Source of the DNA: DATKHR01 sp036557365
GTDB taxonomy: Bacteria > Acidobacteriota > Vicinamibacteria > Vicinamibacterales > CAVVIG01
Assembly (NCBI GenBank): GCA_036557365.1
Contig: DATBHR010000043.1
Location: 1 to 64,000 of the forward strand
DNA length: 64,000 bases
Reading direction: 5' to 3'
How positions within the stretch are numbered: position 1 is the stretch's first letter; the number at the start of each line of letters is the position of its first letter. A model generated the notes under the pieces. That model had not been told where the DNA came from, searched no databases, and saw nothing but the letters and a program-made list of their open reading frames with translations. Positions 9,346 to 18,269 of this stretch are shown piece by piece. The position numbers were made by a program, and so were the translations under genes.

Positions 9346-11430
9346 ATGACTCGGCGCACGCGCAAGATCACATGGGCCGTCAACGCAGCGATCGTCATCG
9401 GTCTGTCGGTACCGATCACGAGAATCGTGCGTGGCTCGACGTCGACTGCGGCACCGGAATCTTCGAACGCGAATGCGCAGGTGACGCATCACGACCGGCG
9501 CCACATGCACATGCGGAACTGGGCGCTCGAGCCCACCGGCAAGCCCGGCGTCTCACCGCTCGATCCCAACAGGATTCCAAAATTCGTCAGCGACCTCACC
9601 AAGCCGCCGGTGTTCGTGCCCGACAATCCCGGCGGACGCACGCCGCACTACACCGTCACCTATCGGGCGATTCAGCAACAGCTTCTGCCGCGCGGTTTTC
9701 CGTCGACGGAAGTGTACGCGTATGGCGGGGTGACGAATGCCGCCGAAGCAGGCCAGCGGCCGCAGATCGCGACGACGTTCTCGACGCCGGGTCCGACGTT
9801 CGAGGCGGTTCGCGGACAGCACATCCGCGTGCACTTCGTGAATCAACTCGACGGCGGACATATCTTCCCCGTCGATCCGACGATCATGTTCGCGAATCCG
9901 AACAACCTGCCGACGCCTCAGCCTCCGTTCAAGCCGTTTCCGCCCGGATACGCGGCCGCACAGAATCCGATTCCGGTGGTCACGCATCTGCACGGTGGCG
10001 TCACGCCATCCGACTCGGACGGATTCGTGGACGCCTGGTTCACGAAAGGCGAGCTCAAGAAAGGCCCGGCATTCACATCGTCGACGTTCGAGTACTACAA
10101 CGCGCAGCTCGCGACGACGCTCTGGTATCACGATCACACGCTGGGCATGACGCGTCTGACCGTGGCCGCGGGTCTTGCGGGCGCATACCTGCTGCGCGAA
10201 CGCAACGATCCGATCGCACCGCTGCTGCCGTCGGGAGCATTCGAGATGCCGTTGCTGATCCAGGATCGTGCCTTCAACGACGACGGCTCGATTCATTTCA
10301 CGCAGGAAGGCAACAACCCCGACGTTCACCCGTACTGGGATCCGGAGTACTTCGGCGACACGATCATGGTGAACGGCAAGGTCTGGCCGCGACTTCGCGT
10401 CGCGAGGCGCCAGTACCGCTTCCGCATCATCAACGGCTCCAACGCGCGCTTCTACAACCTGAAGCTGTCGAACGGGATGTCATTCACACAGATTGGCAGC
10501 GACGGCGGATACCTGCCCGCGCCCGTCACGCTGACCGAGGCACTCGTCGCACCCGCCGAGCGCATCGACATCCTCGTCGACTTCTCGAACGTCCGCGCCG
10601 GCACGAACATCGTCCTGCAGAACACAGCCAACCAGCCGTTTCCCGGAGGCGATCCGGTCGATCCCGCGACGACGGGACAGGTGATGCGGTTCGATGTGCA
10701 GGACACGCCTTCGGTGGCGCCGCGCGCGTTGCCGGCAACGTTGATCGACATCCCCACCCTGGTCGAAACGGAAGGCATCGGCAACCCGAAGCTGTTCACG
10801 CTGAACGAGCATGAGAGCGACACCGATGAGCCGCTCGAAGTGCTGATCGACGGACAACGCTTTCACTCGCCGATCACGGAATTGCCGAGAGTCGGGACGA
10901 CCGAGGCCTGGTACTTCCAGAATCTGACAGAGGATGCGCACCCGGTTCACATCCATCTGGTCGAATTTCAACTCGAGGATCGACAGAACATCGACGTCGA
11001 TCGATTCAAGGCCTATTGGGAGAGTCTCAACGGAGCGACGCTGCCGCTCGCGCACCCGACCATCCGCGCAAACGTCGAGGATGCGGTCGACTTTCCGCCG
11101 ACGGGCGTCGCGCGCGACTTCCTGACGGGACCGTCCGAACCTCCGTCACCCGCCGAGAGCGGATGGAAGGATACGTTCGTCGCACCGCCCGGGAAGGTGA
11201 CCCGCGTGAGGATCCGCTTCGCGCCGCAGTACACGAAGGACTCGGATCTCGTGCCGGGGCTCAATCCGTTCCCGTTCGACGCGACCGCAGGACCAGGCTA
11301 CGTGTGGCACTGCCACATCCTGGATCATGAGGACAACGACATGATGCGCCCGATGAAGTTAGTGGCGCCGACGCCGGCGACTGCGCGCGTCGCACGTCAA
11401 CCTGTCGATCGAGCGCACGCACATCGCTGA
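9346..11430 (+). CDS. Exported multicopper oxidase (CotA/bilirubin-oxidase-like)
   Basis: A 694-residue laccase-like enzyme. Copper-ligand motifs appear in order: HLHGG (H214), WYHDH (about 260-264), HPVHIH (from 532) and HCHILDHE (H655-C656-H657, the type 1/type 3 signature). Three cupredoxin domains are expected. A hydrophobic N-terminal stretch (ITWAVNAAIVIGLSVPITRIV) could be a signal peptide or anchor. I chose the ATG at 9346 because AAAGGAG sits 5 nt upstream; the frame is open further upstream without a site. Members oxidise phenols, bilirubin or metals while reducing oxygen to water; the substrate here is unknown. A strong terminator follows. Confidence 0.94.
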   Translation: MTRRTRKITWAVNAAIVIGLSVPITRIVRGSTSTAAPESSNANAQVTHHDRRHMHMRNWALEPTGKPGVSPLDPNRIPKFVSDLTKPPVFVPDNPGGRTPHYTVTYRAIQQQLLPRGFPSTEVYAYGGVTNAAEAGQRPQIATTFSTPGPTFEAVRGQHIRVHFVNQLDGGHIFPVDPTIMFANPNNLPTPQPPFKPFPPGYAAAQNPIPVVTHLHGGVTPSDSDGFVDAWFTKGELKKGPAFTSSTFEYYNAQLATTLWYHDHTLGMTRLTVAAGLAGAYLLRERNDPIAPLLPSGAFEMPLLIQDRAFNDDGSIHFTQEGNNPDVHPYWDPEYFGDTIMVNGKVWPRLRVARRQYRFRIINGSNARFYNLKLSNGMSFTQIGSDGGYLPAPVTLTEALVAPAERIDILVDFSNVRAGTNIVLQNTANQPFPGGDPVDPATTGQVMRFDVQDTPSVAPRALPATLIDIPTLVETEGIGNPKLFTLNEHESDTDEPLEVLIDGQRFHSPITELPRVGTTEAWYFQNLTEDAHPVHIHLVEFQLEDRQNIDVDRFKAYWESLNGATLPLAHPTIRANVEDAVDFPPTGVARDFLTGPSEPPSPAESGWKDTFVAPPGKVTRVRIRFAPQYTKDSDLVPGLNPFPFDATAGPGYVWHCHILDHEDNDMMRPMKLVAPTPATARVARQPVDRAHAHR

Positions 11431-11452
11431 ACGTTCTCGAGCCGGGGCTCGG

Positions 11453-11487
11453 GCCGCGGGCGGTGAGCGACCGCCCGCGGCGCTTTT
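11453..11487 (+). terminator. Strong hairpin terminator between convergent units
   Basis: A 12-bp perfect stem, GCCGCGGGCGGT/ACCGCCCGCGGC, has loop GAGCG and is followed by GCTTTTC. It ends the multicopper oxidase unit and may also act on the convergent SRPBCC unit, which stops at 11519. Confidence 0.85.
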
Positions 11488-11518
11488 CAGAAGGACGAGC
11501 CAATGAGCGCCGAGGCGA

Positions 11519-12082
11519 TCAATTCTTTCCGGCGTCAGGTGTCCCGCCACCTTCGCCGAACTGTTTCGAATACTCCGCGTTCAGCCGCTGCCAGCCGCCG
11601 AACTTCATGGCCTCCGGCCCGACGATGCGGCCAATGGGTTGCCCGGCGAGCATCCGATCCAGCACGTCGAAGCAGATGTGCCATCCAGCCGCGCCCATCG
11701 CCATGAAGCGGCGATCGATGTTCGTCCACAGCGTCAGCCGCGTGCCGCCACTCTTGGCCTCGAGTTCCCACCGCATGTCGAAGCCACCCCAGTTGTATTC
11801 GAGCCGTTTCGGCGGGTCGGCGCGCGTCACGGTAGTTTCGGTCACGTAAGGCGCGGGCGCACCCACGGTCGTGAGCTTGACCTTCGAGCCGGTGGCGCCG
11901 AGGCTTCCATCCGCGTCAAACGGCGCCCACTCGCGCAGTTGCATCGGGTCGGTCAGCGCCTGCCAGACTTTGTCGGGCGGATGATGCAGCTCTCGGACGA
12001 GCACAAGCGTCCACTTGTCGCCGTCCTTTTTGATCTCCGCCCCGCTCGCCGGACCTGGCGTGTACTGCTCGCGATCGATCAT
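11519..12082 (-). CDS. SRPBCC/AHSA1 domain protein
   Basis: A 187-residue START-like (SRPBCC, AHSA1) protein. It shows the usual opening VRELHHPPDKVWQALTDP followed by LREWAPFDADGSLG, and the family core (VTETTVTRADPPKRLEYNW, then LTLWTNIDRR). Such proteins bind small hydrophobic ligands or act as Hsp90-activator-like domains. In bacteria they are very often encoded directly after an ArsR regulator, as here. The start overlaps the regulator's end by 4 bp (ATGA), so the two are translationally coupled. Its ligand is unknown. Confidence 0.92.
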   Translation of the reverse strand: MIDREQYTPGPASGAEIKKDGDKWTLVLVRELHHPPDKVWQALTDPMQLREWAPFDADGSLGATGSKVKLTTVGAPAPYVTETTVTRADPPKRLEYNWGGFDMRWELEAKSGGTRLTLWTNIDRRFMAMGAAGWHICFDVLDRMLAGQPIGRIVGPEAMKFGGWQRLNAEYSKQFGEGGGTPDAGKN

Positions 12083-12423
12083 TTTCGTTTCCTCGTCTTC
12101 TTTTTCGCCGATGTTGAACGACTCATGCGGTCGAGATGCCGCTCGAGCGCATCGATGTGCGTGGACCAGAGGCTGCGGAACGTCGCCAGCCAGTCGTCCA
12201 CTTCCTTGAGGGGCTCCGGCCTGAGCCGGTACAGCCGACGTTGCGCCGCCACTTCTGCCTCCACGAGACCGGCCTCGCGAAGGACGCGCAGGTGCTTCGA
12301 GACCGTCGGCTGCGTCATGCCGAGCTGACGCTCGATCTCGCCGACCGACCGGTCAGAGGACGCCAGCAAGCTGAGAATCGCCCGCCGGTTTGGCTCCGCG
12401 ATGACTTCGAACGCCGATTCCAT
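12079..12423 (-). CDS. ArsR-family transcriptional regulator
   Basis: A 114-residue winged-helix regulator. The HTH core is clear: FEVIAEPNRRAILSLLASSD, then GEIERQLGMTQPTVSKHLRV and the wing LVEAEVAAQRRLYRL. No Cys metal-binding motif (CxC) is seen, so it belongs to the non-metal ArsR type that pairs with SRPBCC proteins. I chose the ATG at 12423 because the family starts at MESAFEVIAEP; a longer frame runs back through the operator. It probably represses its own two-gene operon through the inverted repeat at 12430-12451. Confidence 0.93.
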   Translation of the reverse strand: MESAFEVIAEPNRRAILSLLASSDRSVGEIERQLGMTQPTVSKHLRVLREAGLVEAEVAAQRRLYRLRPEPLKEVDDWLATFRSLWSTHIDALERHLDRMSRSTSAKKKTRKRK

Positions 12424-12429
12424 GTGCCT

Positions 12430-12459
12430 AATATGCCTCAATGGGCATATTCCTGTCAA
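12430..12459 (-). promoter_or_regulatory. ArsR operator and promoter
   Basis: The perfect inverted repeat AATATGCC-N6-GGCATATT (12430-12451) lies 6 bp before the ArsR start. On the minus strand TTGACA (12454-12459) sits 17-18 bp before a CATATT/GCATAT -10 that is inside the repeat, so a bound repressor would block RNA polymerase. A further half-site, GGCATAT, is at 12460-12466. Confidence 0.75.
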
Positions 12460-12475
12460 GGCATATATACACTCC

Positions 12476-12530
12476 TTGACAGCTTAGGAGAGCGCCGCTA
12501 CAGTCCGGGGCAGTCCTAACTGACTTAGGA
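12476..12530 (+). promoter_or_regulatory. PadR promoter and operator
   Basis: TTGACA (12476-12481), a 17-bp spacer and TACAGT (12499-12504) form a near-consensus promoter. CTTAGGAGAG occurs twice, in the spacer (12483-12492) and as the ribosome-binding site (12524-12533). The second copy is half of the inverted repeat TCCTAA-N5-TTAGGA (12514-12530). This suggests PadR autorepression at both promoter and ribosome-binding-site positions. Confidence 0.65.
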
Positions 12531-12540
12531 GAGCCGCCGC

Positions 12541-12882
12541 ATGGGCGATCAAGCGCAACTGCTGCCGGGAACCCTCGACCTGCTGATTCTCAAGGCCGTC
12601 TCGCTCGGTCCGCTGCACGGCTACGGCGTGCTGCTGCGCATCGAGCAGATCTCCGGCCGCGCGCTGCTGGTCGAACAAGGTGCGCTCTACCCTGCCTTGT
12701 TTCGTCTCGTGCGGCAGGGGCTGCTGCGACCGACATGGGGAACGTCGGACTCCAACCGTCGAGCGAAGTTCTACGAGCTCACCGCCGAGGGCCGAAAGCG
12801 CCTCCGTCAGCAGACGTCGGACTGGAACCGCCTGGTCGGAGCCATGTCCGCGGTGCTATCGGCGCGTCCGGAGGAGATATGA
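12541..12882 (+). CDS. PadR-family transcriptional regulator
   Basis: A 113-residue PadR regulator with winged-helix features: LLPGTLDLLILKAVSLGPLHGYGV, LLVEQGALYPALFRLVRQGLL and KFYELTAEGRKRL. A strong site (TTAGGAGAG) precedes the ATG. It overlaps the next gene by 4 bp. PadR regulators coupled to ADOP-type permeases are abundant in Acidobacteriota; the ligand and physiological signal are generally unknown. It is likely autoregulated through the inverted repeat overlapping its ribosome-binding site. Confidence 0.93.
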   Translation: MGDQAQLLPGTLDLLILKAVSLGPLHGYGVLLRIEQISGRALLVEQGALYPALFRLVRQGLLRPTWGTSDSNRRAKFYELTAEGRKRLRQQTSDWNRLVGAMSAVLSARPEEI

Positions 12883-15538
12883 ACGGTTTCTCACGACGTC
12901 CGCCGGACGATGAGATCGACGACGAACTGCGGGCGCACGTTCAGCTGCGAACGGACGATCTCGTGGCGAGCGGGGTCGATCGCGTCTCCGCGGAACGACA
13001 GGCCCGCATCGAATTCGGCGGCGCGCTGAAGTATCGCGAAGAAGCGCGCGACGCGGCCGGAAGCCGATGGTTCGAGATTCTCCTGCAGGATCTCCGCTTC
13101 AGCGGACGGATGTTAGTGAAGTCGCCGGGTTTCGCGATGACGGCGGTGCTCACGCTGGCGCTCGGCATCGGCGCCAACACGGTCGTCTTCGGGCTCGTCG
13201 ACGCCATCCTCCTGCGACCGCTCGCCTACGATCGACCGGCGCAGCTCGTGAAGGTCTGGGGCGCGATTCCAAAGCAGGACATCCCGCAGAACTGGATTTC
13301 GGAGCCGGAGTTCTGGGATCTGCGCGATGGCACGACCGCGTTCGCACACCTCGCAGCCTACAACGCCGGAACGGGTGGAAACCTGTCCCGCGGAGACGGC
13401 GAGCCGATTCGAGTCACGATCAGCCAGGCGTCGGCGGAGCTGCTGCCGATGCTCGGCGTGCGGCCGCTGATGGGACGCCTCTTCACAACCGAAGAAGATC
13501 GTCCGGGCCGCGAGCACGTCGCGGTGCTCGACTACGGATTCTGGAAGTCGCAGATGGCAGGCGACGGCGCCAGCATCGGCCGCGACATTCGACTGAACGG
13601 CGAACCGTACACGGTGATCGGCGTGCTGCCGGACGGATTCAGCTTCGGCGGCGACACCAACATGTGGGTCCCGCTGGCGCTGGATCGCGCCAAGCCGGCC
13701 AACCGGGGAAATCATTATCTCGACGTGCTGGCGAGGCTCGGTCCTGGCGCATCGCTCGAACGGGCCGCAACGAACCTCGAGAATGCCGCGAGGAAAATGG
13801 CGGCCGACTATCCCCTGCAATATCCAGCGGGCAGCGGCTTTGCCCTGTACGCGAGGCCGCTGCAGGACGATGTGGTGGGGTCGGCGAGGATTGGCCTGAC
13901 CGTCCTGTTCGTCGCCGTCGCGGTGGTCCTGCTGATTGCCTGCATCAACCTCGCAAACCTGCTGCTCGCGCGCGGATCGTCGCGAAGCCGCGAACTCGCC
14001 GTGCGCGCCGCGCTCGGCGCCACACGCGGCCGCCTCACGCGACAACTGATGACGGAAAGCGTCGTGCTCGCCGCGATCGGCGGCGCGTGCGGCGTTCTGG
14101 TCGCCTGGTGGGCCACCGACGCTCTTCGAAACAGCGCGGCGATTGCGTTGCCGCACACACGTCCAATCGCGCTCGACGCGCGCGTTCTTCTCTTCTCGGC
14201 CGCAATTTCTCTGTTGACCGGCATCGCCTTCGGTATCGTTCCCGCGCTGCGGACTGCGGGGGCGAAGGCGCACGATCCGCTGAAGGACTCAGCCCGTGGC
14301 ACATCTGCCGGCGCCGGCCATCGGCTCCGCAGCATGCTGGTCGTCGCCGAAATCGCGCTCGCAGTGGTTCTGCTGGTCGGCGCGGGCCTGACAGCGCGGA
14401 GCCTTCAACACGTCCTCGAGATCAATCCCGGATTTCGCGTCGAACAGCTGCTGACCTCTCGCATTTCGCTGCCGGCCTCACAGTATCGCGACGCTGAAGC
14501 CACCGCGAAATTCTTTTCCCAGGTTGAAGAACGCGTCCGCTCGCTGCCATCCGTTGAATCCGCCGGCTTGACGACGCTGCTGCCGATGACGGGGCGGAAC
14601 TCATCCGGATCCACGTTCATCGAGCAGACCGCTGTGACGGATCTGCTGGGTGGACCACCGTTCCAGAAGCCGTACATCGAGGCGGACCAGCGAGTCGTGA
14701 CCGCCGGCTTCCTGCAGGCGATGCAAGTCAGCCTCATCCGCGGGCGCTCGTTCAACGTGGACGATACGGCCGGGGCTGCGCAGGTGGCCCTTGTCGACGA
14801 GGAATTCGCACGGCGAATCTGGTCGGACCGCGACCCAATCGGCCAGCGCATTTCCGTCAACGCCATCCCAAAAAGCAACCCGCCCGTGCTTCAGTGGGGA
14901 CGGTCGTCGGCATCGTCGCGCACGTGAAGAACAACTCGCTCGATCAGCTCGGCCGCGAGCAGATCTACGTGCCCATCGCGCAGTCGACGTTTCCGACCCG
15001 GAACATGTACTTGACCGTGCGCGCCAGCGGCAATCCTGGTGCGCTGGCGCCCGCGATTCAACGAACGGTCCAGGACCTCGACCCGGCACTTCCTGTGTAC
15101 GAGGTGAAGCCGATGTCGGACCGGTTCGACGCCGCGGTCTCGCCCCGCCGCTTCAACGTCATGCTGCTCGTCGTCTTTGGCGCCCTTGCGCTGGCGCTCG
15201 CCGCGATCGGTACCTATGGCGTCATGGCCTACAACGTCAGTCAGCGCACGCAGGAAATCGGTATCCGGCTGGCGCTGGGCGCCACGCCGGTGAAGGTCCG
15301 CCAGATGGTCGTCGGTGCCAGCGTGCGGCTGGCCCTCGTCGGCGTCGCGATTGGTGTCGGACTGGCCCTGGTCGCGTCGAGATTCATCTCGACGTTGCTC
15401 TTCGGCATCCGGCCGACCGACCCCACAACGCTCGTGCTCGTCTCCGTCGTGCTGCTCCTCACGGCCGCGTTCGCCGCTTGGGTTCCAGCTCGCCGGGCAA
15501 CCACGGTCGATCCGATGATCGCGCTCAGAGCCGAGTGA
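12879..15538 (+). pseudogene. ADOP/MacB-FtsX-type ABC permease with a frameshift
   Basis: The reading begins at the ATG at 12879 (GGAGGAG just upstream, overlapping the PadR stop). It shows the ADOP N-terminal prefix (DDEIDDELRAHVQ), a MacB-type periplasmic domain, a first FtsX block (about 13880-14270), a second periplasmic domain and a final FtsX block (about 15130-15538). The frame ends early at 14927. The missing C-terminal part, starting VGTVVGIVAHVKNN, continues from about 14894 in another frame. The switch lies at TGGGGA (14895-14900); one extra G would restore LQWGTVVGIV. So this is a single-base loss in a G-run, a sequencing error or, less likely, programmed frameshifting. No ATPase gene is adjacent. 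Confidence 0.88.
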
Positions 15539-16185
15539 CGATCGTCCGGGAATGTCCGGCACTTCTTGATGAGCACGAACCGCGCCGGCTGAACTCGTAT
15601 TGATTTTCTAAAGTATTGCGAACGCGGGGAAACCTCCGCGGGGACGGCGACGCTCGACGAACCGCTCAAGCAATACGCCCACTGTATCAACGTGTGACAG
15701 CGCGCTCCTGCCGATCGCCGACCGAGCTCCGCGGTTTCCGACGGTCGGCGGCGACGCGACGAAGGACCGCTCATCATCGGTGAGTGGCTTCGTTTGATTT
15801 GGCGCGAGCTCGACTGCCGTCGCCTTTCGTTCCGCCCACAATTGGCTTTCGTTCCGCACCAAAACGGCTGACGCGAGCTACCGCGTCCGGCGTTCCACGC
15901 TGCCGACGAGTTGACACTCGTGTTTAGAACAGCCGTGCTGCCCACGTGCGTTATCAACTGTTTGTACGCGCTCATCGAGGTGAGCGATCTCGCAGCGTCT
16001 GAAAACGGAAATCTTTTTCACGTTGTTAGTGGTACCTCGATTGCTCCGGCAACGGCTGTGTCGAGGCCCGAACTCTGCGGCAGCGCCCAAAGTGTGGTCC
16101 TCAGCCACCACCATTCGGTATCCCCATTCCACTGCCGTGGTTTCCTGGCGACCGGGCGCGCGTCAGGCAACCGCCAGGAGTCTGC
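15539..16185 (+). other. Intergenic region before the glycan operon
   Basis: About 650 bp with no gene I can support; the open frames are short and have no domain content. It separates the permease from the glycan operon and must carry that operon's promoter. A TTGACA at 15911-15916 lacks a convincing -10, so I do not call a promoter. Confidence 0.5.
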
Positions 16186-16980
16186 GTGAAAGCCGTCATC
16201 CTCGCGGCGGGACGTGGAAGACGCCTCGGAGATCTCACGGCCGACCGTCCGAAGTGCCTCGTGCCGATCGGCGCATCCACACTGCTCGGACGTCAAGTTC
16301 ACACGCTGCGGGCGTGCGGTGTCTCCACCATCGCCGTCGTCGCCGGCTTTCGAACCGACGATCTGCGGCAGGCGTGCGACCCGCGGATTGAGATTGTCGT
16401 CAACGAGTCCTACGACTCCACCAACAGTCTTTATTCGCTGTGGCTGGCCCGGCACTTGCTGACAGAGCCGTTCGTGGTCCTGAATGCGGATGTTCTCTTC
16501 CACGAACAACTTCTCCGGGACCTGCTCACCTCATGCGATGAAGATGCGCTGCTCATGGCGGCGGTACGTGGCGACCAGTACGGACAGGAAGAAATGAAGG
16601 TCCGTGTGCGGGCTGGCTGCGTCTCGGAGATTTCGAAGACGATGCGCCCGGCCAGAGCCGACGGCGAGAACGTCGGCATCGTCAAGTTCGGCGCCGAGGG
16701 AGTGCGGGTCCTCGTCGACGAGATGAAGAAGACGCTCGAGGACGGCGGCCGGCGCGCGTGGCTGCCTCGCGCCTTCGCCCGCTTCTCGCGCCGCCGACCG
16801 CTGCACGTGGTCGAAACCCGCGGCTATCCCTGGATTGAAATCGATTCGCCCGAAGACTATTGGCGCGCGTGCGCCGAAGTGCTGCCGGCGATCATGAGGA
16901 TCGACCAATCGCGACCGGACTCGCGTGCGCTGTCCACCGCCACGGCTGGCGCGGCGGGAGGCGTGACACGTCGTGCCTGA
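16186..16980 (+). CDS. Sugar/choline-phosphate nucleotidyltransferase-like protein
   Basis: A 264-residue NTP-transferase of the RmlA/LicC type. The signature MKAVILAAGRGRRLGDLT followed by DRPKCLVPIG (nucleotide-binding G-x-G-x-R and Lys) and VLNADVLF (metal Asp) are present. Small enzymes of this type with ESYDSTNSLYSL-like sequence often resemble phosphocholine or glycerol-phosphate cytidylyltransferases, which fits the CDP-glycerol-type transferase downstream; exact substrate is inference. The GTG start at 16186 has AGGAG 5 nt upstream. It is the first gene of a tightly packed operon reaching 25834 and overlaps the next gene by 8 bp. Confidence 0.85.
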   Translation: MKAVILAAGRGRRLGDLTADRPKCLVPIGASTLLGRQVHTLRACGVSTIAVVAGFRTDDLRQACDPRIEIVVNESYDSTNSLYSLWLARHLLTEPFVVLNADVLFHEQLLRDLLTSCDEDALLMAAVRGDQYGQEEMKVRVRAGCVSEISKTMRPARADGENVGIVKFGAEGVRVLVDEMKKTLEDGGRRAWLPRAFARFSRRRPLHVVETRGYPWIEIDSPEDYWRACAEVLPAIMRIDQSRPDSRALSTATAGAAGGVTRRA

Positions 16981-18268
16981 GGATGCCTGTAGGCGTGCGC
17001 CGAACCTCGTCCACGACACCATGTACCGTCGTGCGCGCGCGGCGGCTGCCGACGTCCTCCACCGCATCGACGACACCTTCAGCGGGATCGGACGCTCACG
17101 GCAGAAGATCCTGGTCGAATGCGCGTCGCCGCTGACCATCGCGGTCTGCGGCCCGATCCTCGACATTCTTCGCCGCGACACCCGCCTCGAACTGTGGTTC
17201 ACAACCAGCGACGGCACGTGGGACACGGCGTCCATTTCTCGGCTGCCGAAAGTCGACGAACCGGTGATTCCTGCCTCGACCGCGAAATGGATGAAGTTCG
17301 ACGCCTACATCAACACGGACTTCTGGAACATGACGTGGCTGCCGCGGCGGGCCCACCGAATCCATCTGTTTCATGGGATCGCGGGTAAGTACCACCTCGA
17401 CGCGCCCACGCAGATCGCGCCGGTCATTGCCACGTTCGATCGCCTGCTCTTTCCGAACCGCGATCGACTGAAGAGGTATGTCGATGCCGGCCTGGTGGAT
17501 CCGGACAGCCCGGTGCCGGCTCTCGTCGGCTATCCGAAGGTGGACTGCCTCGTGGACGGCTCGTTGAGCCGATCGGCGATTCAGGATCGCCTCGGGCTCG
17601 ATCCGTCGGCGCCGACGCTGCTCTACGCGCCGACCTGGTCGCCGTACTCGTCCCTGCAGACGGCGGGCGAATCGATCATCGCCTCGCTCGCGAAGCTCGG
17701 TGGCAACGTCATCGTCAAGCTGCACGACCGGTCGTTCGAACGGTCGGCGCGGGCGTCCGGCACCGTCGACTGGCAGCGGCGCATCGAGGACGCGTGCCGG
17801 CGGCACGGCGCTCACCTCGCGCGGGGCTTCGATGCCGCGCCGTATCTCTTCGTCAGCGACGCGCTCGTCACCGATCACAGCTCCGTGGGATTCGAGTTCA
17901 TGCTGCTGAACCGCCCGGTCGTGGTCGTGGACTGCCCGGAGCTGATCGAAAAAGCGCACGTCAACCTGGAAAAGGTCGCGATGCTGCGCGGCGCGTCCGA
18001 GGTCACGAGCGCTGACCATACCGCCGACGCCGTCCGCCGTGCGCTTGGCAATCCCGACACGTTTTCAGAGCAAAGGCAGCGCGTCGTCGCCGAGCTGTTC
18101 TACTGCCCAGGCACGGCCACGATGCGCGCCGCTCGATCGATCTACGGTCTGCTCGGTCTTTCCATGCCAGACGTCGTGCGAAGCACCGCCACATCGTCCC
18201 CGTCGCTGGCACCGATCGACGTGACTACCCTCACCGCTCCGGTGAGATACGAAGCGAGGAATAGCTGA
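16973..18268 (+). CDS. CDP-glycerol:polymer glycerophosphotransferase-like (TagB/TagF)
   Basis: A 431-residue protein resembling the CDP-glycerol glycerophosphotransferase family. Features are HLFHGIAGKYH, LLYAPTWSPYSS, VIVKLHDRSF and the C-terminal donor-site block VTDHSSVGFEFMLLNRPVVV, which carries the family's conserved SS and Glu. These enzymes transfer polyol- or sugar-phosphates from CDP carriers to surface polymers. No membrane segment is obvious, so a peripheral cytoplasmic enzyme is likely. I use the GTG at 16973; an ATG at 17021 is an alternative. With the preceding nucleotidyltransferase it forms a plausible activation/transfer pair. Confidence 0.82.
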   Translation: MPEDACRRAPNLVHDTMYRRARAAAADVLHRIDDTFSGIGRSRQKILVECASPLTIAVCGPILDILRRDTRLELWFTTSDGTWDTASISRLPKVDEPVIPASTAKWMKFDAYINTDFWNMTWLPRRAHRIHLFHGIAGKYHLDAPTQIAPVIATFDRLLFPNRDRLKRYVDAGLVDPDSPVPALVGYPKVDCLVDGSLSRSAIQDRLGLDPSAPTLLYAPTWSPYSSLQTAGESIIASLAKLGGNVIVKLHDRSFERSARASGTVDWQRRIEDACRRHGAHLARGFDAAPYLFVSDALVTDHSSVGFEFMLLNRPVVVVDCPELIEKAHVNLEKVAMLRGASEVTSADHTADAVRRALGNPDTFSEQRQRVVAELFYCPGTATMRAARSIYGLLGLSMPDVVRSTATSSPSLAPIDVTTLTAPVRYEARNS

Positions 18269-18269
18269 C

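Noticed and set aside
15911..16189. Small plus-strand gene just before the glycan operon
   Set aside because: No ribosome-binding site or domain. The sequence is compositionally ordinary and overlaps the likely promoter area.
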